A stretch of DNA of 64,000 nucleotides from positions 1 to 64,000 of the forward strand of contig JAKZAN010000069.1 of assembly GCA_023053545.1 (NCBI GenBank). Reading direction: 5' to 3'. Numbering within the stretch: the stretch's first letter is position 1; each line of letters begins with the position of its first letter. Origin of the DNA: Lepidurus packardi. Lineage: Eukaryota; Arthropoda; Branchiopoda; Notostraca; Triopsidae. The notes under the pieces were generated by a model. It saw only the letters and a program-made list of their open reading frames with translations. It had not been told where the DNA came from and did not search any database. Below are positions 37,609 through 50,220 of this stretch, piece by piece. Both the position numbers and the translations under genes were made by a program.

Positions 37609-40600
37609 GTTTAAACCAGTTTAGACCTGTTTAGGCCTGCTTTAACCCAGTTTAAGCCAGTTAAAAACGGTTTAAACCAGTTTATAAACTAGCTTAAACA
37701 AGCTTAGACCTGTTAAAAAAATTGAAACCAGTCTGAACTAGTATAAACCAGTTTAAACCAGTTTAGACCTGTGTAAACCAGTTTATACCATTTAGAACCA
37801 GTTTAGACCTGTTTACACCGGTATAAACCAGTTTATAAACTAGCTTAAACCAGTTTATACCTGTGTAAACCAGTTTAAACCAGTTTGAACTAGTATAAAC
37901 AAGTTTAAACCAGTGTAACACAGTTAATAAACTAGTTTAAACCAGTTTATACCTGTTTAGGCCTGGTTTAAACCAGTTTAAGCAAGTTAAAAAAGGTTTC
38001 AACCAGTTTATAAACTAGTTTAAACAAGCTTAGACCTGTTAAAAAAATTTAAACCAGCTTGAACTAGTATAAACCAGTTTAAACCAGTTTAGACCTGTGT
38101 AAACCAGTTTATACCAGTTAAAACCAGTTTAGACCTGTTTACACCGGTATAAACCAGTTTATAATCTAGTTCTAACCAGTTTAAACCAGATTAAGCCAGT
38201 TTTAACCGGTTTAAACCAGTTTGAACTAGTATAAACCAGTTTAAACAAACCAGTTTTAAACTAGCTTAAACCAGTTTGAACTAGTATAAACCAGTTTAAA
38301 ACAGTTTATAAACTAGTTTAAACCAGTTTAGACCTGCTTAAACCAGTTTAAACCAGTTTAGACCTGCTTAAACCAGTTTAAACAAGTTTAAGCCAGTTTT
38401 TAAACTATTTTAACCGGTTTAAACCGGTTTAAACCAGTTCAAACCCGTTTATAAACTATATTAAACCAGTTTATACCTTTTTGAACCAGTTTAAACCAGT
38501 TTACACCAGTTTAAACCAGTTAAAACCAGTTCATAAACTAGTTTAAACCAGATCAGACATGTTTAACCGGTTTAAACCAGTTTGAACTAGAATAAACCAG
38601 TTTATAAACTACCTTAAACCAGTTTCGACCTGTGTTAACCAGTTTAAACCCGTTAAATCCAATTTAGAACTGTTTACACCAGTTTAAACCATTTTATAAA
38701 CTAGTTTAAACAAGTTTAGACCTGTTTAAACCAGATTAAACCAGTTTAAGCCAGTTAAAACCGGTTTAATCCAGTTTTTAACGGGTTTAAACTAGTTTAA
38801 ACCAGTTTAATCCAGTTGAAACCAGTTTAGCCAGTTAAAACTAGTTTAAACCAGTTTATAAACTAGTTTAGACCTGTCAAAAAAATTTAAACCAGTTTGA
38901 ACTAGTATAAACCAGTTTTAACCAGCTTAGACCTGTGTAAACCAGTCTATACCAGTTAAAACCAGTTTAGACCTGTTTACACCGGTATAAACCAGTTTAT
39001 AAACTAGCTTAAATCAGTTTAGACCTGCTTAAACCAGTTTAAACCAGTTTAGACCTGCTTAAACCAGTTTAAACCAGTTTAAGCCAGTTTTTAAACTATT
39101 TTAACCGGTTTAAACCGGTTTAAACCAGTTCAAACCCGTTTATAAACTATATTAAACCAGTTTATACCTTTTTGAACCAGTTTAAACCAGTTTACACCAG
39201 TTTAAACCAGTTAAAACCAGTTCATAAACTAGTTTAAACCAGATAAGACCTGTTTAACCGGTTTAAACCAGTTTGAACTAGAATAAACCAGTTTATAAAC
39301 TACCTTAAACCAGTTTCGACCGGTTTTAACCAGTTTAAACCAGTCTGAACTAGTATAAACCAGTTTATAAACAACCTTAAACCAGTTTCAACCTGTGTTA
39401 ACCAGTCTAAACCAGTAAAATCCAGTTTAGAACTGTTTACACCAGTTTAAACCAGTTTATAAACTAGTTTAAACCAGTTTATAAACTAGTTTAAACAAGT
39501 TTAGACCTGTTTAAACCAGATTAAACCAGTTTAAGCCAGTTAAAACCGGTTTAATCCAGTTTTTTAACGGGTTTAAACTAGTTTAAACCAGCTTAATCCA
39601 GTTGAAACCAGTTTTAGCAGAGTTAAAACTAGTTTAAACCAGTTTATAAACTAGTTTAAACAAGTTTAGACCTGTGAAAAAATTTAAACCAGTTTGAACT
39701 AGTATAAACCAGTTTAAACCAGTTTGAACTAGTATAAACCAGTTTAAACCAGTTTAGACCTGTGTAAACCTGTTTATACCAGTTAAAACCAGTTTAGACC
39801 TGTTTACACCGGTATAAACCAGTTTATAATCTAGTTTTTAACCAGTTTAAACCAGATTAAGCCAGTTTTAACCGGTTTAAACCAGTTTGAACTAGTATAA
39901 ACCAGTTTAAACAAACCAGTTTATAAACTAGCTTAAACCAGTTTAGACCTGTGTAAACCAGTTTAAACCAGTTTGAACTAGTATGAACAAGTTTAAACCA
40001 GTGTAACACAGTTAATAAACTAGTTTAAACCAGTTTAGACCTGTTTAGGCCTGGTTTAAACCAGTTTAAGCAAGTTAAAAAAGGTTTCAACCAGTTTATA
40101 AACTAGTTTAAACAAGCTTAGACCTGTTAAAAAAATTTAAACCAGCTTGAACTAGTATAAACCAGTTTAAACCAGATTAAGCCAGTTTTAACCTGTTTAA
40201 ACCAGTTTGAACTAGTATAAACCAGTTTAAACAAACAGTTTATAAACTAGCTTAAACCAGTTTAGACATGTGTAAACCAGTTTAAACCAGTTCAAACTAG
40301 TATAAACCAGGTTAAACCAGTGTAAACCAGTTAAGAAACTAGTTTAAACCAGTTTAGACAAGCTTAAACCAGTTTAAACCAGTTTAGACCTGCTTAAACC
40401 AGTTTAAACCAGTTTAAGCCAGTTTTTAAACTATTTTAACCGGTTTAAACCGGTTTAAACCAGTTAAAACCCGTTTATAAACTATAATAAACCAGTTATA
40501 CCTTTTTGAACCAGATTAAACCAGTTTACACCAGTTTAAACCGGTTTAAACCAGTTAAAACCAGTTCATAAACTAGTTTAAACCAGATCAGACCTGTTTA

Positions 40601-41748
40601 ACCGGTTTAAACCAGTTTGAACTAGAATAAACCAGTTTAAACCAGTTTAAACCCGTTTGTAAACTAGTTTAAATCAGTAGAACTGTTTAAACCGGTTTAA
40701 ACCAATCTGAACTAGTATAAACCAGTTTATAAACTACCTTAAACCAGTTTCGACCTGTGTTAACCAGTTTAAACCAGTTAAATCCAGTTTAGAACTGTTT
40801 AAACCAGTTTAAACCAGTTTATAAACTAGTTTAAACTAGTTTATAAACTAGTTTAAACAAGTTTAGACCTGTATAAACCAGATTAAACCAGTTTTAGCCA
40901 GTTAAAACCATTTTAATCCAGTTTTTTAACTGGTTTAAACTAGTTTAAACCAGTGTAATCCAATTGAAACCAGTTTGAGACAGTTAAAACTAGTTTAAAC
41001 CAGTTTATAAACTAGTTTAAACAACTTTAGACCTGTTAAAAATATTTAAACCATATTGAACTAGTATAAACCAGTTTAAACCAGTTTAGACCTGTGTAAA
41101 CCAGTTTATACCAGTTAAAACCAGTTAACACCTGTTTACACCGGTATAAACCAGTTTATAACCTAGTTTTAACCAGATTATGCCAGTTTTAACCGGTGTA
41201 AACAAGTTCGAACTAGTATAAACCAGTTTAAGCAAACCAGTTTATAAACTAGCTTAAACCAGTTTAAGCAAACCAGTTTATAAACTAGCTTAAACCAGTT
41301 TAGACATGTGTAAACCAGTTTAAACCAGTTTCAACTAGTATAAACCAGGTTAAACCAGTGTAAAACAGTTATGAAACTAGTTTAAACCAGTTTACACCTG
41401 TTAAAGCCTGGTTTAAACCAGTTTAAGCCAGTTAAAAACGGTTTAAACCAGTTTACACCTGTTAAGGCCTGGTTTAAACCAGTTTAAGCCAGTTAAAAAC
41501 GGTTTAAACCAGTTTATAAACTAGTTTAGACAAGCTTAGACCTGTTAAAAAAAATTTAAACCAGTTTGAACTAGTATAAACCAGTTTAAACCAGTTTAGA
41601 CATGTGTAAACCAGTTTATACCAGTTAAAACCAGTTTAGACCTGTTTACACCGGTATAAACCAGTTTATAATCTAGTTTTAACCAGTTTCAACCATATTA
41701 AGCCCGTTTTAACCGGTTTAAACCAGTTTGAACTAGTATAAACCAGTA
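37609..41748 (+). repeat. SatB satellite array, copy 2 and extension
   Basis: SatB continues for about 4.1 kb. The first ~2.7 kb duplicates 34405-37055; the remainder (40312-41748) is non-duplicated SatB with the same repertoire of decamer variants, including a local double at about 41390-41505. It ends at ACCAGTAAAAGTATAAGTCC, where SatC-type monomers begin. No gene is visible. Confidence 0.92.
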
Positions 41749-42151
41749 AAAGTATAAGTCCGTAAGGAATGAATTAAGTCCGTACTGAATTAATAAAGTC
41801 CGTAATGAATTAATTAAGTCTGTAGGGAATGAATTAAGTCCGTAATTAATTAATTAAGTCTGTAGGGAATGAATTAAGTCCGTAATGAATTAATTAAGTC
41901 CGTAATGAATTAATTAAGTCCGTAATGTATTAATAAAGTCCGTAATAAGTTAGTCCGTAATAAAATCCGTAAGGAATTAATTAAGTCCGTAAGGAATGAA
42001 TTAAGTCCGTAGGGAATTAATTAAATCCGTAAGGAATTAATTAAGTCCGTAAGGAATTAATGAAGTCCTTAGGGAATTAATTAAGTCCGTAAGGAATTAA
42101 TTAAGTCCGTAATGAATCAATTAAGTCCGTAATGAATTAATTAGGTCCGTA
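41749..42151 (+). repeat. SatC island
   Basis: About 400 bp of 20-bp monomers of the GTCCGTAAGGAATTAATTAA type (with AATGAATTAATT variants) lying between SatB and SatD. These are the same family as the large array at 45730-58825. Confidence 0.9.
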
Positions 42152-44992
42152 ACAGACCAAAGTGAGAGATCAAAGTGTGCACGTCTGTTAACCCGATCAG
42201 AGACCCGATCAGAGACCCGATCAGAGACCCGATTAGATACCCGATTAGAGACCCGATCAGAGACCCGATCAAAGTGCACGTCTGTTAATCCGATCAGAGA
42301 CCCGATAAGAGACCCGATTAGAGACCTGATTACAGACCCGATTAGAGACCAGATCAGAGACCCGATTAGAGACCCGATCAGAGACCCGATCAGAGACCCG
42401 ATTAGAGCCCCGATTAGAGACCCGATTAGAGACCCGATCAGAGACCCGATAAAAGTGCACGTCTGTTAATCCGATCAGAGACCAGATCAGAGACCCGATT
42501 AGAGACCCGATCAGAGACCCGATCAGAGACCCGATTAGAGCCCCGATTAGAGACCCGATTAGAGACCCGATCAGAGACCCGATAAAAGTGCACGTCTGTT
42601 AATCCGATCAGAGACACGATCAGAGACCCGATTAGAGACCCGATTAGAGACCCGATCAGAGACCCGATTAGAGACCGGATTAGAGACCCGATCAGAGACC
42701 CGATCAGAGACCCGATCAGAGACCCCATCAGAGACCCGGTCAAAGTGCACGTCTGTTAACCCGATCAGAGACCCGATCAGAGACCCGATCAGACACCCGA
42801 TCAGAGACCCGATCAGAGACCCGATCAGAGACCCGATCAGAGACCCGATCAGAGACCCGATCAGAGACCCGATTAGAGAGTGCACGTCTGTTAACCCGAT
42901 CAGAGACCCGATCAGAGACGCGATCAGAGACCCGATTAGAGACCCGATCAGAGACTCGATTAGAGGCCCTATTAGAGACACGATCAGAGACCCGATCAGA
43001 GACCCGATTAGATACCCGATTAGAGACCCGATCAGAGACATGATTAGAGACCCTATTAGAGACACGATCAGAGACCCGATCAGAGACCCGATTAGAGACA
43101 AGATTAGAGACCCTATCAGAGACCCGATCAGAGACCCGATCAGAGACCCGATCAGAGAACCGATAAGAGACCCGATCAAAATGCACGTCTGATAACCCGA
43201 TAAGAGACCCGATTAGAGACCCGATTAGAGAGTGCACGTCTGTTAACCCGATCAGAGACCCGATCAGAGACGCGATAAGAGACCCGATCAGAGACCCGAC
43301 AGGAGACCCGATCAAAGTGCACGTCTGTTAACCCAATTAGAGACCCGATCAGAGACCCGATTAGAGACCCGATTAGAGACCCGATCAGAGACCCGATCAA
43401 AGTGCATGTCTGTTAACCCGATCAGAAAACCGATTAGAGACCCGATCAGAGATCCGATCAGAGACCCGATCAGAGACCCGATAAAACTGCACGTCTGTTA
43501 ACCCAATTAGAGACCCGATTAGAGATCCGATCAGAAATCCGATCAGAGACCCGATCAGAGACCCGATCAAAGTGCACGTCTGTTAACCCGATTAGAGACC
43601 CTATTAGAGACACGATTTGAGACCAGATCAGAGACCCGATTAGAGACCCGATTAGAGACCCGATCAGAGACCCGATCAGAGACCCGATCAGAGACCCGAT
43701 CAAAGCGCACGTCTGTTAACCCGATCAGAAAACCGATCAGAGACCCGATCAAAGTGCACGTCTGTTAATCCGATCAGAGACACGATCAGAGACCCGATTA
43801 GAGACCCGATTAGAGACCCGATCAGAGACCCGATTAGAGACCGGATTAGAGACCCGATCAGAGACCCGATCAGAGACCCGATCAGAGACCCCATCAGAGA
43901 CCCGGTCAAAGTGCACGTCTGTTAACCCGATCAGAGACCCGATCAGAGACCCGATCAGACACCCGATCAGAGACCCGATCAGAGACCCGATCAGAGACCC
44001 GATCAGAGACCCGATCAGAGACCCGATCAGAGACCCGATTAGAGAGTGCACGTCTGTTAACCCGATCAGAGACCCGATCAGAGACGCGATCAGAGACCCG
44101 ATTAGAGACCCGATCAGAGACTCGATTAGAGGCCCTATTAGAGACACGATCAGAGACCCGATCAGAGACCCGATTAGATACCCGATTAGAGACCCGATCA
44201 GAGACATGATTAGAGACCCTATTAGAGACACGATCAGAGACCCGATCAGAGACCCGATTAGAGACAAGATTAGAGACCCTATCAGAGACCCGATCAGAGA
44301 CCCGATCAGAGACCCGATCAGAGAACCGATAAGAGACCCGATCAAAATGCACGTCTGATAACCCGATAAGAGACCCGATTAGAGACCCGATTAGAGAGTG
44401 CACGTCTGTTAACCCGATCAGAGACCCGATCAGAGACGCGATAAGAGACCCGATCAGAGACCCGACAGGAGACCCGATCAAAGTGCACGTCTGTTAACCC
44501 AATTAGAGACCCGATCAGAGACCCGATTAGAGACCCGATTAGAGACCCGATCAGAGACCCGATCAAAGTGCATGTCTGTTAACCCGATCAGAAAACCGAT
44601 TAGAGACCCGATCAGAGATCCGATCAGAGACCCGATCAGAGACCCGATAAAACTGCACGTCTGTTAACCCAATTAGAGACCCGATTAGAGATCCGATCAG
44701 AAATCCGATCAGAGACCCGATCAGAGACCCGATCAAAGTGCACGTCTGTTAACCCGATTAGAGACCCTATTAGAGACACGATTTGAGACCAGATCAGAGA
44801 CCCGATTAGAGACCCGATTAGAGACCCGATCAGAGACCCGATCAGAGACCCGATCAGAGACCCGATCAAAGCGCACGTCTGTTAACCCGATCAGAAAACC
44901 GATCAGAGACCCGATCAAAGTGCACGTCTGTTAACCCGATTAGAGACCCGATCAGAGATCCTATCAGAGACCCGATCAGAGACCCGATCAAA
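42152..44992 (+). repeat. SatD satellite array (12-bp GACCCGATCAGA motif)
   Basis: Array of the 12-bp unit GACCCGATCAGA (variant GACCCGATTAGA), interrupted every few units to about twenty units by the separator AAAGTGCACGTCTGTTAACC, which contains the palindrome GTGCAC. Because 12 is divisible by three, several frames stay open and encode tetrapeptide repeats (minus strand IGSL or DRVS). I regard these as a by-product of the repeat. SatD is much more GC-rich than its neighbours. Confidence 0.95.
42585..44934 (+). repeat. 1166-bp tandem duplication within SatD
   Basis: The block from about 42585 to 43750 recurs at an offset of exactly 1166 bp up to about 44934. Conceptual translations of corresponding segments (for example 42740-43315 and 43906-44481) are identical, so the two copies show no or almost no divergence and the duplication is very recent, or an assembly duplication. 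Confidence 0.9.
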
Positions 44993-45729
44993 GTAATTCA
45001 TGAATTAAATTACTTAAATTATTTGAATGAATTAATTCAGTAATTCATGAATTAAGTCCGTAATTTATGAATTAGGTCATCAATTCATTAATTAAGTCAG
45101 TAATTCATGAATTAAGTCAGTAAATCATGAATTAAGTCAGTAGTTATTTAAATAAGTCATTAATTTATGATTTAATTCATTAATTCATGAACTATTACAG
45201 TAATTCATTATTTAAGTCAGGAATTCATTAATTAAGTCAGTTATTCATGAAATAAGTCAGTAATTCATGAATTAAGTCAATAGTTCAAAAATTAAGTCAG
45301 AAATGCATGAATTAAGTCAGTAATTCATGAATTAAGTCACAAATTCGTTAAATAGGTCAGTAATTCATGAATAAAGTCAGTAATTCATTAATGAAGTCGT
45401 TAATTCATTAATGAAGTCATTAATTCATGAATTAAGTCAGTAATTAATGAATTAAGTCAGTAATTTATGAATTAAGTAATTATTTCAATTAAGTAATTAA
45501 GTAATTTATGAATTAAGTCATTAATTCATGAATTAGGTCATTAATTCAGTAATTAAGTCAGTAATTAATGAATTAAGTCATTAATTCATTAATTAATTCA
45601 ATAATTAAGTCAGTAATTCATGAATTAAGTCAGTAGTTCATGAATTAAGTCAGTAGTTCATGAACTAAGTCCGTACTTATTTAAATAAGTCATTAATTTA
45701 TGATTTAATTCATTAATTCATGAACTATT
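44993..45729 (-). repeat. SatA array, inverted, with diverged monomers
   Basis: About 740 bp of inverted SatA, including the inverted marker block (45145-45250: TTATTTAAATAAGTCATTAA and CATGAACTATTACAG). Monomers are more diverged and less regular than elsewhere, and the array passes into SatC through hybrid monomers near 45745-45770. Confidence 0.9.
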
Positions 45730-48700
45730 ATCCGTAAGTAATTTATAAGTCAGTAAGGAATTAATTCAGTCCGTAAGGAATTAATTAAGTCCGTAATCAA
45801 TTAATTAAGTCCGTAAAGAATTAATTCAGTCCCTAAGTAGTTAATTCAGTCCGTAAGGAATTAATTCATTCCGTAAGGAACTAATTCAGTCCATAACTAA
45901 TTAATTCAGTAAGTAAGGAATTCAATCAATCATAAAGAATTAATTCAGTCCGTAAGGAATTAATTCAGTCCGTAAGGAATTAATTCAGTCGGTAAGGAAT
46001 TCATTCAGTGAGTAACGAATTAATTCAGTACGTATGGAATTAATTCATTCCTTAAGCATTTAATGAAGTCCGTAAGGATTTAATTCAGTCCCTAAGTAGT
46101 TAATTCAGGTGGTAAGGAATTAATTCATTCCGGAACTAATTAATTCAGTAAGTAAGGAATTCAATCAATCATAAAAACTAATTCATTCCGTAAGGAATTA
46201 ATTATGTCGGTAAGGATTTAATTAAGTCCGTAATGAATTAATTCATTCCGTAAGGAATTAATTCAGTCCGTAAGGAATTAATTCAGTCCGTAAATAATTA
46301 ATTCAGTCCGTAAGGAATTTATTAAGTTCATAAGGAATTAATTCAGTCCATAATGAATTAATTCAGTCCGTAAGGAATTAATTAAGTTCATAAGGAATTA
46401 ATTCAGTCCATAATGAATTAATTCAGTCTGTAAGGAATTAAATCAGGCCGTAAGGAATTAATTCAGTCTGTAAGGAATTAAATCAGGCCGTAAGGAATTA
46501 ATTAAGTCCGTAAGAAATTAATTCAGTCCGTAAGGAATTAATTCATTCCGTAAGCATTTAATTAAGTCCGTAAGGAATTGATATAATCCGTAAGTAATTT
46601 ATAAAGTCAGTACGGAATTAATTCAGTACGTAAGGAATTAATTCAGTCCGTAAGGAATTAATTAAGTCCGTAATCAATTAATTAAGTCCGTAAAGAATTA
46701 ATTCAGTCCTAAGTAGTTAATTCAGTCGGTAAGGAATTAATTCAGTCCGTAATTAATTAATTCAGTCCGTAACTAATTAATTCAGTAAGTAAGGATTTCA
46801 ATCAATCATAAAGAATTAATTAAGTCCGTAAGGAATTAATTAAGTCCGTAAGGAATTAATTCAGTCCGTAAGGAATTAATTCAGTCCGTAAGGAATTAAT
46901 TCAGTCCGCAAGAAATTAATTCAGTCCGTAAGGAATTAATTAAGTCCGTAAGAAATTAATTCAGTCCATAAGGAATTAATTATGTCGGTAAGGATTTAAT
47001 TAAGTCCGTAATGAATTAATTCATTATGTAAGGAATTAATTCAGTCCGTAAGGAATTAATTCATTTCGTAAGGAATTAATTAAGTCCGTAAGGAATTGAT
47101 ATAATCCGTAAGTAATTTATAAAGTCAGTACGGAATTAATTCAGTCCGTAAGGAATTAATTCAGTCCCTAAGTAGTTAATTCAGTCCGTAAGGAATAAAT
47201 TCATTCCGTAAGGAACTAATTCAGTCCATAACTAATTAATTCCGTAAGTAATGAATTCAATCAATCATAGAGAATTAATTCAGTCCGTAAGGAATTAATT
47301 CAGTCCGTAAGGAATTAATTCAGTCCGTAAGGAATTAATTCAGCCGGTAAGGAATTCATTCAGTCCGTAACGAATTAATTCAGTACGTCAGGAATTAATT
47401 CATTCCGTAAGCATTTAATCAAGTCCGTAAGGATTTAATTCAGTCCCTAAGTAGTTAGTTCAGGTGGTAAGGAATTAAGTCAGTCCGTAAGGATTTAATT
47501 CAGTCCGTAAGGAATTAATTCATTCCGGAACTAATTAATTCAGTAAGTAAGGAATTCAATCAATCATAAATAATTAATTCATTCCGTAAGGAATTAATTA
47601 TGTCGGTAAGGATTTAATTAAGTCCGTAATGAATTAATTCATTCCGTAAGGAATTAATTCCGTCCGTAAGGAATTAGTTCAGTCCGTAAGGAATTAATTC
47701 AGTCCATAAGGAATTAATTCAGTCCGTAAGGAATTAATTCAGTCCGTAAATAATTAATTCAGTCCGTAAGGAATTTATTAAGTTCATAAGGAATTAATTC
47801 AGTCCATAATGAATTAATTCAGTCCGTAAGGAATTAATTAAGTTCATAAGGAATTAATTCAGTCCATAATGAATTAATTCAGTCTGTAAGGAATTAAATC
47901 AGGCCGTAAGGAATTAATTCAGTCTGTAAGCAATTAAATCAGGCCGTAAGGAATTAATTAAGTCCGTAAGAAATTAATTCAATCCGTAAGGAATTAATTC
48001 ATTCCGTAAGCATTTAATTAAGTCCGTAAGGAATTGATATAATCTGTAAGTAATTTATAAAGTCAGTACGGAATTAATTCAGTACGTAAGGAATTAATTC
48101 AGTCCGTAAGGAATTAATTAAGTCCGTAATCAATTAATTAAGTCCGTAAGGAATTAATTCAGTCCTAAGTAGTTAATTCAGTCGGTAAGGAATTAATTCA
48201 GTCCGTTACTAATTAATTCAGTAAGTAAGGATTTCAATCAATCATAAAGAATTAATTAAGTCCGTAAGGAATTAATTCAGTCCGTAAGGAATTAATTCAG
48301 CCGGTAAGGAATTCATTCAGTCCGTAACGAATTAATTCAGTACGTCAGGAATTAATTCATTCCGTAAACATTTAATCAAGTCCGTAAGGATTTAATTCAG
48401 TCCCTAAGTAGTTAGTTCAGGTGGTAAGGAATTAATTCAGTCCGTAAGGATTTAATTCAGTCCGTAAGGAATTAATTCATTCCGGAACTAATTAATTCAG
48501 TAAGTAAGGAATTCAATCAATCATAAAGAATTAATTCAGTCCGTAAGGAATTAATTTAGTCCGTAAGGAATTAAGTCAGTCCGTAAGGAATTAATTCAGT
48601 CCGTAACTAATAAATTCAGTAAGTAAGGAATTCAATCTATCATAAATAATTAATTCATTCCGTAAGGAATTAATTATGTCGGTAAGGATTCAATTAAGTC

Positions 48701-50220
48701 CGTAATGAATTAATTCATTCCGTAAGGAATTAATTCCGTCCGTAAGGAATTAGTTCAGTCCGTAAGGAATTAATTCAGTCCATAAGGAATTAATTCAGTC
48801 CGTAAATAATTAATTCAGTCCGTAAGGAATTTATTTAGTCCGTAAGGAATTAATTCAGTCCGTAAGGAATTAATTCAGTCCGCAAGGAATTAATTCAGTC
48901 CGTAAGGAATTAATTTAGTTCATAAGGAATTAATTCAGTCCATAATGAATTAATTCAGTCTGTAAGGAATTAAATCAGGCCGTAAGGAATTAATTCAGTC
49001 TGTAAGGAATTAAATCAGGCCGTAAGGAATTAATTAAGTCCGTAAGAAATTAATTCAGTCCGTAAGGAATTAATTCATTCCGTAAGCATTTAATTAAGTC
49101 CGTAAGGAATTGATATAATCCGTAAGTAATTTATAAAGTCAGTACGGAATTAATTCAGTACGTAAGGAATTAATTACGTCCCTAAGTAGTTAATTCACTC
49201 CGTAAGGAATTAATTCATTCCGTAAGGAACTAATTCAGTCCATAATTAATTAATTCAGTAAGTAAGGAATTCAATCAATCATAAAGAATTAATTCATTCC
49301 GTAAGGAATTAATTATGTCGGTAAGGATTTAATTAAGTCCGTAATGAATTAATTCATTCCGTAAGGAATTAATTCAGTCCGTAAGGAATTAATTCAGTCC
49401 GTAATTAATTAATTCAATCGGTAAGGAATTCATTCAGTCCGTAACGAATTAATTCAGTACGTAAAGAGTTAATTCAGTCCGTAAGGAATTAATTCATTCC
49501 GTAAGCATTTAATTAAGTCCGTAAGGATTTAATTCAGTCCCTAAGGAATTCATTCAGTCCGTAAGGAATTAATTCATTTCGTAAGGAATTAATTAAGTCC
49601 TTAAGGAATTGATATAATCCGTAAGTAATTTATAAGGTCAGTACGGAATTAATTCAGTCCTTAAGGAATTAATTCAGTCCCTAAGTAGTTAATTCATTCC
49701 GTAAGGAACTAATTCAGTCCATAACTAATTAATTCAGTAAGTAATTAATTCAATCAATCATAAAGACTTAATTCAGTCCGTAAGGAATTAATTCAGTCCG
49801 TAAGGAATTAATTCAGTCCGTAAGGAATTAATTCAGTCCGTAAGGAATTAATTAAGTCCGCAAGAAATTAATTCAGTCCGTAAGGAATTAATTAAGTCCG
49901 TAAGAAATTAATTCAGTCCGTAAGGAATTAATTATGTCGGTAAGGATTTAATTAAGTCCGTAATGAATTAATTCATTATGTAAGGAATTAATTCAGTCCG
50001 TAAGGAATTAATTCATTTCGTAAGGAATTAATTAAGTCCGTAAGGAATTGATATAATCCGTAAGTAATTTATAAAGTCAGTACGGAATTAATTCAGTCCG
50101 TAAGGAATTAATTCAGTCCCTAAGTAGTTAATTCAGTCCGTAAGGAATTAATTCATTCCGTAAGGAACTAATTCAGTCCATAACTAATTAATTCCGTAAG
50201 TAATGAATTCAATCAATCAT

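Larger units (their letters stand above)
33963..40311 (+). repeat. Tandem duplication of a 3.2-kb SatA/SatB block
   Basis: The stretch 33963-37055 (tail of inverted SatA, the SatA/SatB junction and SatB) is repeated at 37167-40311, with the same order of variant monomers and the same junction (34404 and 37608). The starting offset is 3204 bp. Copy 2 is about 50 bp longer through small indels, for instance extra units near 39320-39400 and one fewer ATAAACTAGT unit near 39480. A ~100-bp retroelement stub sits at the copy 1/copy 2 junction. Confidence 0.85.

Noticed and set aside
42269..44918. Many minus-strand ORFs of 60-202 codons encoding IGSL/DRVS repeats
   Set aside because: They follow from a 12-bp tandem repeat that preserves frame. 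They have no promoter, no conserved domain and no unique sequence, and they occur in two registers at once.
42152..44992. Possible CRISPR-like array (regular short units with separators)
   Set aside because: There are no unique spacers of 30-40 bp; units are contiguous 12-mers with a degenerate separator, and the context is eukaryotic satellite.
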